From NCBI RefSeq assembly GCF_003324565.1, contig NZ_QOLA01000017.1, forward strand, positions 1 through 64,000: a stretch of DNA of 64,000 nucleotides, read 5' to 3'. The notes beneath the pieces were generated by a model. The model made no database searches. It was given only the letters and a program-made list of their open reading frames with translations, and was not told the origin of the DNA. The stretch is from Streptomyces sp. SDr-06. Lineage in GTDB: Bacteria > Actinomycetota > Actinomycetes > Streptomycetales > Streptomycetaceae. Below are positions 1 to 8,435 of this stretch, piece by piece (positions within the stretch are counted from its first letter, which is position 1; each line of letters starts with the position of its first letter). A program made the position numbers and the translations under genes.

Positions 1-171
1 CGCGTGCGCCTTGAACGAGTCGAACGCGACCTTCCCGGCCCCGTTGAACTTCCCCTCCAGCGGATCAGCGGCCGCGATCAACTGCCGGATCAACGCACCG
101 AGATCACCACTCGACCCCTCGGTGCTCTTTCCCAGGTCGGACAGAGTCGTGGACCCCATGTCGAACTTCAC
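1..171 (-). CDS. WXG100-like small protein, N-terminal part (3' end outside window)
   Basis: The first 57 codons of a minus-strand gene run off the left edge. The translation starts VKFDMGSTTLSDLGK and continues as an amphipathic helix with LIRQLIAAADPLEGKF and then NGAGKVAFDSFKAH. This resembles the short helical WXG100/ESX-like proteins that are common in Streptomyces, usually next to a second such gene. A GTG at 169-171 is taken as the start because a G-rich stretch lies about 7 nt upstream; an ATG four codons later is the alternative. The upstream 131 nt up to the GNAT gene hold no other gene. Function is inferred from family only, and because the gene is cut the second helix cannot be checked. 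Confidence 0.6.
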   Translation of the reverse strand, partial: MKFDMGSTTLSDLGKSTEGSSGDLGALIRQLIAAADPLEGKFNGAGKVAFDSFKAHA

Positions 172-302
172 GCACACACCCCCGTAATCGTCCTTGTCGT
201 GATCTTCGCGGTTTCCGCGAATCGCCTCACGAGCCTCGTGCGACGACATATATGTCTATCGAACGCGTGTCGCGGGTGCAACGCGCTTCCGTCGCAGTTC
301 TG

Positions 303-872
303 TCACCAGAGTTTGTCGATGGGGCCCGGGTGCAGGGGGATGCGGGCTGATTGCAGGGTGGGGTGTGCCGTGTGGGACTTGGGGGTGAAGAAGGCGGCCA
401 GGGTCACCTTGTCGAAGCCCGGGGCGTCGCTCGGGAAGGGGTCCTGCGGGGTGCCGCCCACGAGGACGGTGTCCGGCAACCGGCGCCAGCCCGCCGCCTC
501 GTAGAACCCCGCGAGCGGGCGGTCGCAGGTGAACAGGCCGAGGTCGATCCCGTACCCGGGCATCGCCTCCCGGGCCGCGCTCACCAGGCGGTGGCCGTGG
601 CCCCGGCCGCGTGCCGACCGGCGGGTGACCACCGTGCTGAGGCCGCCCGCGCGCAGCCGGTGGCCCGCGTGCTCGATGCCCTTGCGCAGGATGTCCAGCG
701 CGGCCAGCACCACGCCGTCCTCCACCAGCAGCATCGACAGCGGGTCGAGCGCCGGGTCGTGGCTCGGCCCGCTGCTCGGTACGTCCGGCGGCCACGCCTC
801 GTCCTGGAGCGCGAGCACCTGGGCACGCAGCGGGGCCGGGGTCTTCGCCTCGGGGTACGTCAGGATCGGCAT
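303..872 (-). CDS. GNAT family N-acetyltransferase (AAC(2')-like fold)
   Basis: A 189-residue protein starting MPILTYPEAKTPAP. The acetyl-CoA pyrophosphate-binding loop is visible as TRRSARGRGHGHRLV (around residues 85-100), preceded by the beta-strand GGLSTVV. The later part has the C-terminal GNAT pattern 'FYEAAGWRRLP'. Length and spacing fit small GNATs of the aminoglycoside 2'-N-acetyltransferase-like group, but the substrate cannot be read from sequence. The ATG at 870-872 is preferred over the longer open frame because the upstream extension reads as a shadow of the histidine kinase gene. The start lies 7 nt after the kinase stop, so it is probably the last gene of the vanZ-RR-HK operon. 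Confidence 0.8.
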   Translation of the reverse strand: MPILTYPEAKTPAPLRAQVLALQDEAWPPDVPSSGPSHDPALDPLSMLLVEDGVVLAALDILRKGIEHAGHRLRAGGLSTVVTRRSARGRGHGHRLVSAAREAMPGYGIDLGLFTCDRPLAGFYEAAGWRRLPDTVLVGGTPQDPFPSDAPGFDKVTLAAFFTPKSHTAHPTLQSARIPLHPGPIDKLW

Positions 873-879
873 CGCTCGA

Positions 880-1968
880 TTATGAAGCCCCCGGCAGCCC
901 CGGCAGCGTGACCGTGACCAGGAGGCCGCCCGCCGGGCGGGCGGCGAGGTGCAGGGTTCCGGCGTGGGCGCGCACGACGCTGTGCACGATGGCGAGGCCG
1001 AGGCCCACACCCGCGTGCTCGTCGCCGCGTACGCGTTCCGTGCCGCGCTGGAAGGGCTCGGTGAGGGTGGGGACCAGTTCCGGCGCGAGCGGCGGGCCCG
1101 TGTTCTCGACCCGCAGCACGCTCGCCCCGTCCCGCACCCCGGTGTGGACCGTCACGGCGCCGCCGTCGGGGAGGTTGTGCACGATGGCGTTCTGGACGAG
1201 GTTCGTCACCATCCGCAGCAGGAGCTCCGCGGACCCGCCGGTCCGGGCCGCCGTGCCGGTGACGTCGAGCGTGATCCGGCGCTGTTCGGCGAGCGGGAGC
1301 AGCGTTTCGGCGACCTCTTCCGCGATGAGCGAGAGGTCGACGCTCTCGCGCGTGAAGGAGCCTTGGTCGCTGCGGCTGAGCAGCAGGAGGGCCTCGGTCA
1401 GGTCGATCGCGCGCGTGTTGACGCTCTGGAGGCGGGCGAGGAGCTCGTCCCGGTCCCGCGTCGGGTCCTTGCGGGCGACGTCGAGCAGGGTCTGCGAGAT
1501 GGCCAGCGGGGTGCGCAGCTCGTGGGAGGCGTTCGCCGCGAACCTCTGCTGCTCGGCCACGTGCGACTCGACCTGTTCCAGCATCGCGTCGAAGGCGTCC
1601 GCGAGTTCACGGAACTCGTCCTGGCGGCCCTCCAGGCGGATCCGGTGGGACAGCGACCCGCTCCCGGCCAGCCGCGCCGCCCCCGTGATCCGTGTGAGCG
1701 GCGCGAGCATCCGGCCCGCGAGGACCCACCCGCCGACCAGCCCGAACACCAGCAGGAAGGCCATCGCCACGGCCGCGGCGGGCATGAAGACCTGCAACAG
1801 GACGTAGCGGCTGGGCGAGATCCCCAGCAGCCCTTTCGGGTTGTTCGGTACGTAGCGCAGCAGGAACCACCACACCACCCCCAGCAGCAGCGCCCCCGCC
1901 ACCGCGACGAACCCGGCGTAGCTGAGGGTGAGTTTCAGGCGGGCGCTGAGCCCCGGGCGTCTACGCAT
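880..1968 (-). CDS. Two-component sensor histidine kinase (HAMP, HisKA, HATPase)
   Basis: A 362-residue membrane sensor. Two transmembrane segments are visible at about residues 15-38 and 58-85 with a short extracellular loop of about 20 residues, so sensing is probably in or near the membrane. They are followed by a HAMP segment (LAPLTRITGAARLAGSG), the phospho-acceptor box ANASHELRTP with His149, an N box (LVQNAIVHN) and the G boxes (GVGLGLAIVHS). The gene overlaps the upstream response regulator by 8 nt, a sign of translational coupling. No specific ligand is indicated. Proximity to a VanZ-family gene is suggestive but not proof of cell-wall-antibiotic sensing. Confidence 0.92.
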   Translation of the reverse strand: MRRRPGLSARLKLTLSYAGFVAVAGALLLGVVWWFLLRYVPNNPKGLLGISPSRYVLLQVFMPAAAVAMAFLLVFGLVGGWVLAGRMLAPLTRITGAARLAGSGSLSHRIRLEGRQDEFRELADAFDAMLEQVESHVAEQQRFAANASHELRTPLAISQTLLDVARKDPTRDRDELLARLQSVNTRAIDLTEALLLLSRSDQGSFTRESVDLSLIAEEVAETLLPLAEQRRITLDVTGTAARTGGSAELLLRMVTNLVQNAIVHNLPDGGAVTVHTGVRDGASVLRVENTGPPLAPELVPTLTEPFQRGTERVRGDEHAGVGLGLAIVHSVVRAHAGTLHLAARPAGGLLVTVTLPGLPGAS

Positions 1969-2647
1969 CCGTACGGTCCCCGGGCCCGGTGGTATCGATG
2001 CGGTAGCCCACCCCCGGCACCGTGGCGATCACCCAGGGTTCGCCCAGCCGTTTGCGCAGGGCGGAGACCGTGATGCGGACGGCGTTGGTGAAGGGGTCGG
2101 CGTTCTCGTCCCAGGCCCGCTCCAGGAGTTCCTCGGCGCTCACGACCCCGCCCTCGGCGGCCACCAGGACGTCGAGCACCGCGAACTGCTTGCGGGTCAG
2201 CGCCACATAGCGCCCGTCGCGGAAGACCTCCCGGCGGAAGGGGTCCAGGCGCAGCCCCGCGATCTCGCGCACCGGCGGCCGGGCGTGCCCGCGCCTGCGG
2301 TCGAGCGCCCGCAGCCGCAGCACGAGCTCCCGCAGTTCGAACGGTTTGGTGAGGTAGTCGTCGGCGCCGAGCTCGAACCCGGACGCCTTGTCGTCGATCC
2401 GGTCGGCCGCGGTCAGCATGAGGATCGGGATGCCGCTCCCGGAGGCCACGATGCGCCGGGCCACCTCGTCGCCGGAGGGGCCCGGGATGTCGCGGTCCAG
2501 GACCGCGAGGTCGTAGGAGTGGGTGGCGAGCAGTTCCAGGGCCGAGTCCCCGTCGCCGGCGATGTCGGCGGCGATGGCCTCCAGGCGGAGCCCGTCCCGG
2601 ACGGCCTCCGCCAGGTAGGGCTCGTCCTCCACGATCAGTACGCGCAC
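1961..2647 (-). CDS. OmpR/PhoB-type response regulator
   Basis: A 228-residue regulator. The receiver domain spans about residues 1-115 with the acidic pocket VEDEP, the predicted phospho-acceptor Asp51 in DLAVLDRDIPG, a conserved Thr in MLTAAD and the Lys in YLTKPF. The C-terminal winged helix runs from about residue 130 and includes VRITVSALRKRLG and the terminal hairpin GVGYRIDT. It is cognate to the overlapping histidine kinase downstream. The vanZ gene ends 68 nt upstream on the same strand, so all four genes may be one transcript. The receiver resembles the CutR/AfsQ1-like group in general layout, and no more precise assignment is made. Confidence 0.92.
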   Translation of the reverse strand: MRVLIVEDEPYLAEAVRDGLRLEAIAADIAGDGDSALELLATHSYDLAVLDRDIPGPSGDEVARRIVASGSGIPILMLTAADRIDDKASGFELGADDYLTKPFELRELVLRLRALDRRRGHARPPVREIAGLRLDPFRREVFRDGRYVALTRKQFAVLDVLVAAEGGVVSAEELLERAWDENADPFTNAVRITVSALRKRLGEPWVIATVPGVGYRIDTTGPGDRTDA

Positions 2648-2715
2648 GTCCGCAGCCTAAGCACCCCGACATATCGCCGACGTATGCGACGACGCGTACA
2701 CAGCGGACACGCCCC

Positions 2716-3411
2716 TCAGCTCACCAGTGCCGACGCGGGGCCGGGGGCCTCCTGCGGCGCCGTGCGCCACCAGCGGCGCGACGCCAGCGCGGCCAGTACG
2801 GCGCCCACGGTGTTGACCAGGACGTCGTCCACGGACGACACCCGGTCGAGCCGCAGCACGTACTGGGCCACTTCCACCAGGGTCGAGCACCCCGCCCCGA
2901 GCGCCAGCACCCTCGGCAGGGACGCCAGCGCCGCGAACCGCATCGGCGCGAAGAACCCCAGCGACGCGAAGACCAGCAGATTGCCCACGATCCCCAGCGG
3001 CCCCATCGTGACCAGGTCCCGCAGCGGCACCAGGCTCACCCGGCCCGGCACGACGCCCGCCCCCTGCCCCGGCATCATGGTCAGCCAGACGAACGGCACC
3101 GTCCCGTGGACCATGCCCACCTCCGCCAGCGACAGCCGCCCCGCCCCGGCGACACCCGCCGCACGCCGACGCAGCGCCAGGGCCCAGGCCACCAGCGCGG
3201 CCAACGGCAGCGTCACCAGCGTCATGAGCACCACGCCGTTGAACGTGTCGTAGCAGCCGTGCCACCGCCCGGCCATGCAGCGCGGAGCGGACATCATGAG
3301 CGGGCGCCGCATCACGACGAGGATGCCCGCCAGGGCGAGGACCGCCAGGACCGGAGGCACGAGGCCACCCACCCGGCGGAGCGGCTTCGACGGAGACGCA
3401 TTCTGATTCAT
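2716..3411 (-). CDS. VanZ family membrane protein
   Basis: A 231-residue protein with four to five hydrophobic segments (about residues 15-33, 58-78, 96-115, 130-150 and 165-200). The C-terminal half holds the VanZ-type pattern: NLLVFASLGFFAP, then STLVEVAQYVLRLDRVSSVDD and DVLVNTVGAVLA. VanZ-domain proteins are membrane proteins; the founding member raises teicoplanin resistance, but most chromosomal members have no known role. The ATG at 3409-3411 follows a GGGGGC stretch. It is the first gene of the apparent vanZ-RR-HK-GNAT operon. Confidence 0.85.
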   Translation of the reverse strand: MNQNASPSKPLRRVGGLVPPVLAVLALAGILVVMRRPLMMSAPRCMAGRWHGCYDTFNGVVLMTLVTLPLAALVAWALALRRRAAGVAGAGRLSLAEVGMVHGTVPFVWLTMMPGQGAGVVPGRVSLVPLRDLVTMGPLGIVGNLLVFASLGFFAPMRFAALASLPRVLALGAGCSTLVEVAQYVLRLDRVSSVDDVLVNTVGAVLAALASRRWWRTAPQEAPGPASALVS

Positions 3412-3540
3412 GCCCCCATGAGAGAGGGAGCGCGGTTGCGGGGGCGTATGCGGTTTTCGATACGTCCGCGATATGCGGCGGCGCCAGCGGTGTGCTCGCT
3501 CCGCCGGCGCCGCCTCAGCTCCGGTCGGACCGGCGCCGCC

Positions 3541-3789
3541 TCAACCGGCCGCAGTGCCTTCCCAGTTCAGGAACGCCGTCCACGCACCCGGCTCGACGGC
3601 CAACGAGGGCCCGTCACTCACCTTCGAGTCCCGTATGTGGACGGCTTGGGGGCAGGCGGCCACCTCTACGCAGTTCCCGCCGCTGTCACTGCTGTACGAG
3701 GACTTGCGCCAGGCGACGGCCACCTCGATGCACTGCCCGCCGCTGTCGTCGCTGTAGCTGGACTTGAACCACCGCAGGGCGTTGCTCAT
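3541..3789 (-). CDS. DUF397 protein with a duplicated N-terminal motif
   Basis: An 82-residue small protein. DUF397 proteins normally have one W-x-KSSYS...GG-x-C-x-EVA block followed by a VRDSK...W-F tail. Here the first block occurs twice in tandem (WFKSSYSDDSGGQCIEVA, then WRKSSYSSDSGGNCVEVA), followed by a single tail (HIRDSK...AWTAFLNW). The start overlaps the stop of the XRE regulator by 4 nt (ATGA), so the two are translationally coupled. In Streptomyces, XRE/DUF397 pairs (BldB/WhiJ-like systems) act in developmental regulation, with the DUF397 protein as partner of the regulator. The role here is inferred from pairing only. Confidence 0.88.
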   Translation of the reverse strand: MSNALRWFKSSYSDDSGGQCIEVAVAWRKSSYSSDSGGNCVEVAACPQAVHIRDSKVSDGPSLAVEPGAWTAFLNWEGTAAG

Positions 3790-4622
3790 CTCTGCTCTCC
3801 TGCCAACTCCTCGATGAGGCCCATCGATTCGCGAGGACCCAGGGCCTGTGCTCGGATCTTCGCATAGCGCTGCGTGAACGTACTCACCTTTGCGGGGTCG
3901 GTGATGAGCAGGCTTTCGCCTTGGACTTCCAGGTACGCGAGGTGGTCGTGCTCCGGCGTCTCCACCAAGGTGATTCCGCCACGAGCTCCTGCGTGTTCAC
4001 CGCCTGTGCCACAGTCCAAGGGGAGCACGAAGACGCTCACATTGCGCTTGCGTGTGCATGCGATGAGGTGGTGCATCTGAGCGCGCATGATCTCCGGGCT
4101 TCCGATGACCCTTCGCAGCACCGCTTCCTCCAGGATCAGCTCGATCGTGGCGACAGGGTGCCGGTCGAAGATCGTCTGGCGTTCCATGCGCGCCTGGACC
4201 AGTTCCTCGACCCTTTGCTCGGAGAGCGGCGGATAGCCTCCACCGATCAGGGCTCGCGCATATTCCTCGGTCTGGAACAGCCCGTTGATCACCAAGGTCT
4301 CGTACATCTGGAGCGCTACGGCCTGCTGCTCCAAGAGGGCGAAGTCCTTGAACTGCTCCGGGTACTTCTCAAGCCGTACCGGCGTCCGGGCGTCCTCGAA
4401 GATCTCCATGCCATCGCCGAGCACCCGCTCCAGCTCGACCAGCATCTGGTCGCTGGCGGGCTGGGCCAGGGTCTCCATCGCGCTGACCGCCGCCGCGGAG
4501 AAGCCGATTTCGGTGCCCAATTTCTCCTGCGTCCACCCCTTCCGCAGGCGCAATTTGCGGGCCAGTTTGGCCACCATCTGGGCGGTCGGACCCGCCGTCT
4601 CCTTGTTTTCCGCTCGTGCCAT
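3786..4622 (-). CDS. XRE-family regulator with DUF5753 domain (WhiJ-like)
   Basis: A 278-residue protein. The helix-turn-helix lies at about residues 17-70 (LRLRKGWTQEKLGTEIGFS followed by a recognition helix). The remainder is the DUF5753 domain typical of Streptomyces, with landmark segments LLEQQAVALQMYETLVINGL, FQTEEYARAL, ERQTIFDR and a beta-rich C-terminus (HDHLAYLEVQGESLLI). It overlaps the DUF397 gene downstream by 4 nt. G+C is noticeably lower than in neighbouring genes, which is common for these horizontally mobile regulator pairs. The upstream 111 nt separates it from a divergent small gene that often accompanies such pairs. Confidence 0.9.
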   Translation of the reverse strand: MARAENKETAGPTAQMVAKLARKLRLRKGWTQEKLGTEIGFSAAAVSAMETLAQPASDQMLVELERVLGDGMEIFEDARTPVRLEKYPEQFKDFALLEQQAVALQMYETLVINGLFQTEEYARALIGGGYPPLSEQRVEELVQARMERQTIFDRHPVATIELILEEAVLRRVIGSPEIMRAQMHHLIACTRKRNVSVFVLPLDCGTGGEHAGARGGITLVETPEHDHLAYLEVQGESLLITDPAKVSTFTQRYAKIRAQALGPRESMGLIEELAGEQR

Positions 4623-4733
4623 TTTCGATCACGCTCCGACTCAACCGGTCTCAACCGGTCTGTACTCAGCCCCGCCGAATTCAACTCGCCTCAAAGGGAG
4701 TTGGGGCTGATCAACGGCTGCCCGACGGTCCCC

Positions 4734-5183
4734 ATGCGGCCATGGAAAACGCTAGCGGCGCGGATCGAAACTGTCCTTGTGGATACGCAAACTGGTGAGG
4801 TAAACCTCGACTGGATTCCGCTCTCCGGGTTCCATCTCAGAAAGGCGGGCGTGGAATTCGATGCCGTACGGATCGACGGGGACGCCGGGCGGTGCGTGGC
4901 GGACGTGATGGAGGAGCTGACCGGGGGCGACCCGGGTCCGATCGTCGCGGACGCCGCCGGGCGGCGGGCGGTGTACTTCCTGGTGCCGCCGCGCAGCACG
5001 TCCCACCGGTCGTGGCCCGCCTGTGCCGTGCCGTTCAACTCGGCTCCGGGGAAGGTGAGTTACGTACCGGTCCCGGCGATCGGTGGGAGGACCTGGCCGC
5101 TGTCGTGGTGGTGCCTGCCGTCGGGGCCTGACCGGTTCGTGCACACCCCGCTGCTGTGCTCGGTGGTGCGGCAGCTCCGCTGA
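4734..5183 (+). CDS. Conserved hypothetical protein of XRE/DUF397 neighbourhoods
   Basis: About 149 residues. No enzyme signature is recognised. The core reads FDAVRIDGDAGRCVADVMEE, then a glycine-rich link, AVYFLVPPRSTSHRSWP and ALGG-like AIGGRTWPLSWW. I recall this pattern from Streptomyces proteins that lie beside XRE/DUF397 pairs and loosely resemble the N-terminal part of bifunctional primase/polymerase (prim-pol) domains. The ATG at 4734 is chosen because upstream in-frame codons lack a ribosome site at a sensible distance, but no good Shine-Dalgarno is visible at this start either. The gene is divergent from the XRE regulator and ends 5 nt before the convergent SDR gene. Confidence 0.6.
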   Translation: MRPWKTLAARIETVLVDTQTGEVNLDWIPLSGFHLRKAGVEFDAVRIDGDAGRCVADVMEELTGGDPGPIVADAAGRRAVYFLVPPRSTSHRSWPACAVPFNSAPGKVSYVPVPAIGGRTWPLSWWCLPSGPDRFVHTPLLCSVVRQLR

Positions 5184-5188
5184 GGGGG

Positions 5189-5884
5189 CTACCAGGGGAC
5201 GGTCTCGCCGTGGCGGTCGAGGAACTGGAGCCCCGGGGCGCCGGCCTGGGCTTCGAGGACGTCGACGACGGCCGGGATGCTCTCCTCGGGGGCGAGCGGG
5301 GCGTCGGGTCCGCCGAGCCGGGTCCGGTTGTGGCCGGGGTCGATGAGGAGCTTGGTGTGCCCGTCGTCGCCGTGGCGGGTGGCGTAGCTGCGCATCAACT
5401 GGTTGAGCGCGGCCTTGCTCGCCTTGTAGAGCTCGTACCCCTCCTCGGTGTTGCGCGAGACGCTGCCCTGCTCGGAGGACATGACGGCGACGGTGCCGCC
5501 GGGTGCGACGAGCGGGCGCAGCGCTTCCAGGGCGCGCAGCGGGCTCAGCGCGTTGGTGGTCATGACCTCGGTGAACATGTCGGTCGGGACCTGGTCGATG
5601 GGCAGGTCGCCCCGGTCGATGGCGGCGTTGACGAAGAGCAGGTCCAGCCGGGTGCCGTGCAACGCCTGGCGCAGGGTGGCCAGTTGCTCGGTGCTGGTCA
5701 TCTCCAGGGAGACGATCTCCAGCCGCTCCTTCCAGATGTCGGCGCGCTTCTTCAGCTCGCTGCCGTCCTGGCGGGTGGTGGCGATGACGTGCCAGCCGCG
5801 CCGGGCGAGTTCGTCGGTGAGGGCGAGCCCCAGCCCCCGGGAGGCTCCGATGACCAGGGCTTGACGGTGGGGCGTGGTGGACAT
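5189..5884 (-). CDS. Short-chain dehydrogenase/reductase (SDR)
   Basis: A 231-residue classical SDR. The Rossmann motif GASRGLGLA is at about residues 13-21. The N-A-A element is FVNAAID, and the catalytic tetrad includes MSSEQGS and YELYKASK (Tyr-x-x-x-Lys). Substrate is unknown; SDRs of this type reduce carbonyls with NAD(P)H in the cytosol. The ATG at 5882-5884 is used because the longer frame upstream reads into promoter DNA. It is transcribed divergently from a TetR regulator, with a strong palindromic operator between them, so it is almost certainly repressed by that regulator. Confidence 0.9.
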   Translation of the reverse strand: MSTTPHRQALVIGASRGLGLALTDELARRGWHVIATTRQDGSELKKRADIWKERLEIVSLEMTSTEQLATLRQALHGTRLDLLFVNAAIDRGDLPIDQVPTDMFTEVMTTNALSPLRALEALRPLVAPGGTVAVMSSEQGSVSRNTEEGYELYKASKAALNQLMRSYATRHGDDGHTKLLIDPGHNRTRLGGPDAPLAPEESIPAVVDVLEAQAGAPGLQFLDRHGETVPW

Positions 5885-6028
5885 GACGTGCTCCTTCTCG
5901 GTGCCTGCGGCGGCGGCCGTCTTCGGGGGCCGTCTCCGGCGTGCGTGGTCGGCGGTCGCGTGCGGCGTTCGTCTTCGGTGGTCGTCTTCCGGGTCTTCCG
6001 GGGTCGGCCTCGGAGGGTGCGTCTTCGA

Positions 6029-6077
6029 ATCTAGACGAGACGGTGCGTCTCGTCTAGACGGTACGGTGCGTCTAGAC
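6029..6077. promoter_or_regulatory. Palindromic operator for the divergent SDR/TetR pair
   Basis: A perfect inverted repeat at 6030-6058 has 12-bp arms (TCTAGACGAGAC and GTCTCGTCTAGA) around a 5-nt spacer. The core box (A/G)TCTAGAC occurs three times, at 6029, 6052 and 6070, the third copy lying closer to the TetR start. The site sits in the 230-bp divergent region between the SDR start and the TetR start, as expected for an autoregulated TetR-family operator. Confidence 0.75.
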
Positions 6078-6114
6078 AGCCGTGGGCCACGCCTCCCCGG
6101 GTACTGTGGTGCGC

Positions 6115-6714
6115 ATGCCCGCCACCAGCCCATCGCCGGCCGCCAGACCCCGCTCCGGCCCCCGGCGCGACGAAGCCGCACGCCTGGCCGTGCTGCACGC
6201 CGCGGACGATCTGCTCGTCGAGCACGGCTTCGGCGGGCTGACCGTCGAGGCCATCGCGCGCCGTGCGGGCGTCGCGAAGCAGACGATCTACCGCTGGTGG
6301 CCCTCGAAGGTCGAGATCCTGCTCGACACCCTCATCGAGGACAGCGGAAAGAGCCTGCCCGTCCCGGAGAGGGCGACGGCGGCGAGCATCCGCGGCTATC
6401 TGCGCGGCTTCGCGCGATTCCTGACCCGCGACCCGGCGGGCAAGGTCCTGCTCGCACTCCTCGCCGAGGCGCAGCACGACCCGGCCACGGCCACGAGCTT
6501 CCACCAGCGCTATCTCGGCCCGCGCCGTGCCCAGGAACGCGAGCTGCTGAAGCGGGCGGCCGACGCGGGCGAGATCTCGCCCGCGCTCGGTCCCGACGCC
6601 GCGCTGGACGCGCTGCTCGGCCCGATCGTCTACTGCGCCCTGACGGGTTCCGCCGTCCCGCGCGCGCTGGTCGACACCCTCGTCGAGGAGCTGCTCAGGC
6701 CTCGCGCGAAGTGA
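6115..6714 (+). CDS. TetR/AcrR family transcriptional regulator
   Basis: A 199-residue regulator. The N-terminal DNA-binding domain (about residues 20-65) contains LTVEAIARRAGVAKQTIYRW followed by WPSKVEIL, a textbook TetR helix-turn-helix. The C-terminal ligand domain is of the TetR_C type with GYLRGFARFLTRDPAGK. The ATG at 6115 is preferred to the in-frame one at 6082, which lies in the operator region. It likely represses itself and the divergent SDR gene; the inducer is unknown. Confidence 0.9.
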   Translation: MPATSPSPAARPRSGPRRDEAARLAVLHAADDLLVEHGFGGLTVEAIARRAGVAKQTIYRWWPSKVEILLDTLIEDSGKSLPVPERATAASIRGYLRGFARFLTRDPAGKVLLALLAEAQHDPATATSFHQRYLGPRRAQERELLKRAADAGEISPALGPDAALDALLGPIVYCALTGSAVPRALVDTLVEELLRPRAK

Positions 6715-6732
6715 GGCCCGCCGGGCGCGGGG

Positions 6733-8346
6733 CTACTGGCCGTCCGCGCGCGTGTAGTCGAGGAACTCGCCGGTGCCGTCGGTCTGGCGGTGCAGTCGGC
6801 CGTCCGGCAGCAGGCTGAGGGTGCTGGCCCTGCCCGGGTTGCAGGCGCCGGTCGAACCGGGGCCGACCTCGGACGGCCCGAGCCGGAGCGGACCGTCGCC
6901 CGACGCGGGCGCGGACGTCAACTCGGCCTGGAACACGCAGTGGTAGCCGCTTCCGTCGGCGGTGAGGGTGAGCACGGTGTCGCCCACCCGACCCGCGCGG
7001 ATCACCAGGCGGCGCGGGTCGCCGCCGCTGCCGGTGGGCACGGTGGCCGTCCAGGCGCCCACGTAGCGCTGCGGCACGTCGTTGGTGGAAGGGGTGGGCT
7101 GTGCGCTCGAACTGGCTGAAGGTGAGGGTGGGTTGGGCTTGCTCGGGGCGGTGCTCGCCGTGCTGGTACCGGTGTCGTCCTTCGCGTTCCTCGGGTCGCC
7201 GCTGCTCATGAACGCGTACACCGAGCCGCCCGCGCCGACCGCCACCACCAGGGCCACCGCGATCAGCGCCACCGTGGACTTCGCGCTGCGGCGGGGCGGC
7301 GGCTCGGGGGCGGGGGAGGGGTAGTACGGGTCGTACGGCGCGGGCGCGGGGGCGCTGTACGGGGTCGGTATGAGGTCCGGGGCGGTCCGGGTGGGGGCGG
7401 CTGGCGCGGCTGGGGGTGGCGCGGCTGTGTCCGGCGGGCTCTCGATGTCCAGCAACTGGGCGGCGTGACTGCCCAGTTGGGCCACAAGGGGCGCGGGCAG
7501 CCACGGGTCCGGGGCGGTGTCCGGGACGCGTTCCAGGATGCGGTCGAGGCCGGGGCGGGCCGCCGGGTTCTTGTGGAGGCAGTCGCCGATCAGCTCCTGG
7601 AGGGACTCGGGGACGCCTGTGAGGTCCGGCGGCTCCTGCGCGATGCGGAACATCAGCGCGTGCACCCCGCTCGCCGCCTCCCCGAACGGCAGCCTCCCGC
7701 TCGCCGCGTACGCCAGGACCGAGCCGAGGCAGAACACGTCGCAGGCCGGGGTGATCCGGTCGCCGCGCACCTGCTCCGGCGCCATGAAACCGGGCGATCC
7801 GACCAGCGCGCCGGTCCGCGTCAGGCCCGCCTCGGTGCCCGCCTCCAGGGCGCGGGCGATGCCGAAGTCGATCACGCGGGGGCCGTCGATGGTGATCAGG
7901 ACGTTGGAGGGCTTGAGGTCGCGGTGGACGAGCCCGGCCGCGTGGATGTCCTTGAGGGCATGGGCGAGGCCGCGTGCCAGGGCGCCAACGGAACGTTCCG
8001 GCAGGGGGCCGTGCGGGCCCGTCACCACGGACTGGAGGGAGGGGCCCGGCACGTAACCGGTCGCGACCCACGGCACCGGCGCCTCGGTGTCCGCGTCGAG
8101 CACCGGCGCCGTCCACCGGCCGCCGACCCTGCGCGCCGCGACGACCTCCTGGCGGAACCGGCCCCGGAACTCGTCCTGCTCGGCGAGGTCGGGGCGGACC
8201 AGTTTGACCGCCACGGTGCGGCCCCGGTCCGAGCGGGCGAGGTAGACCTGTCCCATCCCGCCGGACCCGAGCCGGGCCAACAGCCGGTAGCTGCCTATTC
8301 GTTCCGGATCGCCCGGTTCCAGCCGCTGTGTGCCGCCCATGCCCAT
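6733..8346 (-). CDS. Membrane-anchored Ser/Thr protein kinase (PknB-like, no PASTA)
   Basis: A 537-residue Hanks-type kinase. The glycine loop is LGSGGMGQVY, the ATP-binding Lys is Lys48 (VAVK), the catalytic loop is HRDLKPSN with Asp143, DFG is at about 160-162, and the APE motif is in SPGFMAPEQ. A proline-rich juxtamembrane region (around 300-370) leads to a single transmembrane helix at about residues 380-400 (VALIAVALVVAVGAGG) and an extracellular Ser/Pro-rich stalk with a small C-terminal domain of about 115 residues. It has no PASTA repeats. Ribosome site GGAGG lies 10 nt before the ATG at 8346. An MMPL transporter gene lies 89 nt upstream on the same strand, so the two could be co-transcribed. 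Confidence 0.92.
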   Translation of the reverse strand: MGMGGTQRLEPGDPERIGSYRLLARLGSGGMGQVYLARSDRGRTVAVKLVRPDLAEQDEFRGRFRQEVVAARRVGGRWTAPVLDADTEAPVPWVATGYVPGPSLQSVVTGPHGPLPERSVGALARGLAHALKDIHAAGLVHRDLKPSNVLITIDGPRVIDFGIARALEAGTEAGLTRTGALVGSPGFMAPEQVRGDRITPACDVFCLGSVLAYAASGRLPFGEAASGVHALMFRIAQEPPDLTGVPESLQELIGDCLHKNPAARPGLDRILERVPDTAPDPWLPAPLVAQLGSHAAQLLDIESPPDTAAPPPAAPAAPTRTAPDLIPTPYSAPAPAPYDPYYPSPAPEPPPRRSAKSTVALIAVALVVAVGAGGSVYAFMSSGDPRNAKDDTGTSTASTAPSKPNPPSPSASSSAQPTPSTNDVPQRYVGAWTATVPTGSGGDPRRLVIRAGRVGDTVLTLTADGSGYHCVFQAELTSAPASGDGPLRLGPSEVGPGSTGACNPGRASTLSLLPDGRLHRQTDGTGEFLDYTRADGQ

Positions 8347-8435
8347 GTCGGATGCGCCTCCCCGCTCACACCGCTCCAACGGGCCGAGGATAGTGCCGCC
8401 TCTCGGCCCGCGGAGCCGGGGGCGCCTTCGCGGGT

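Noticed and set aside
880..3411. VanRS-type glycopeptide resistance system
   Set aside because: A VanZ-family gene lies beside a two-component pair, but there are no vanH, vanA or vanX genes and the kinase lacks clear VanS features, so no such call is made.
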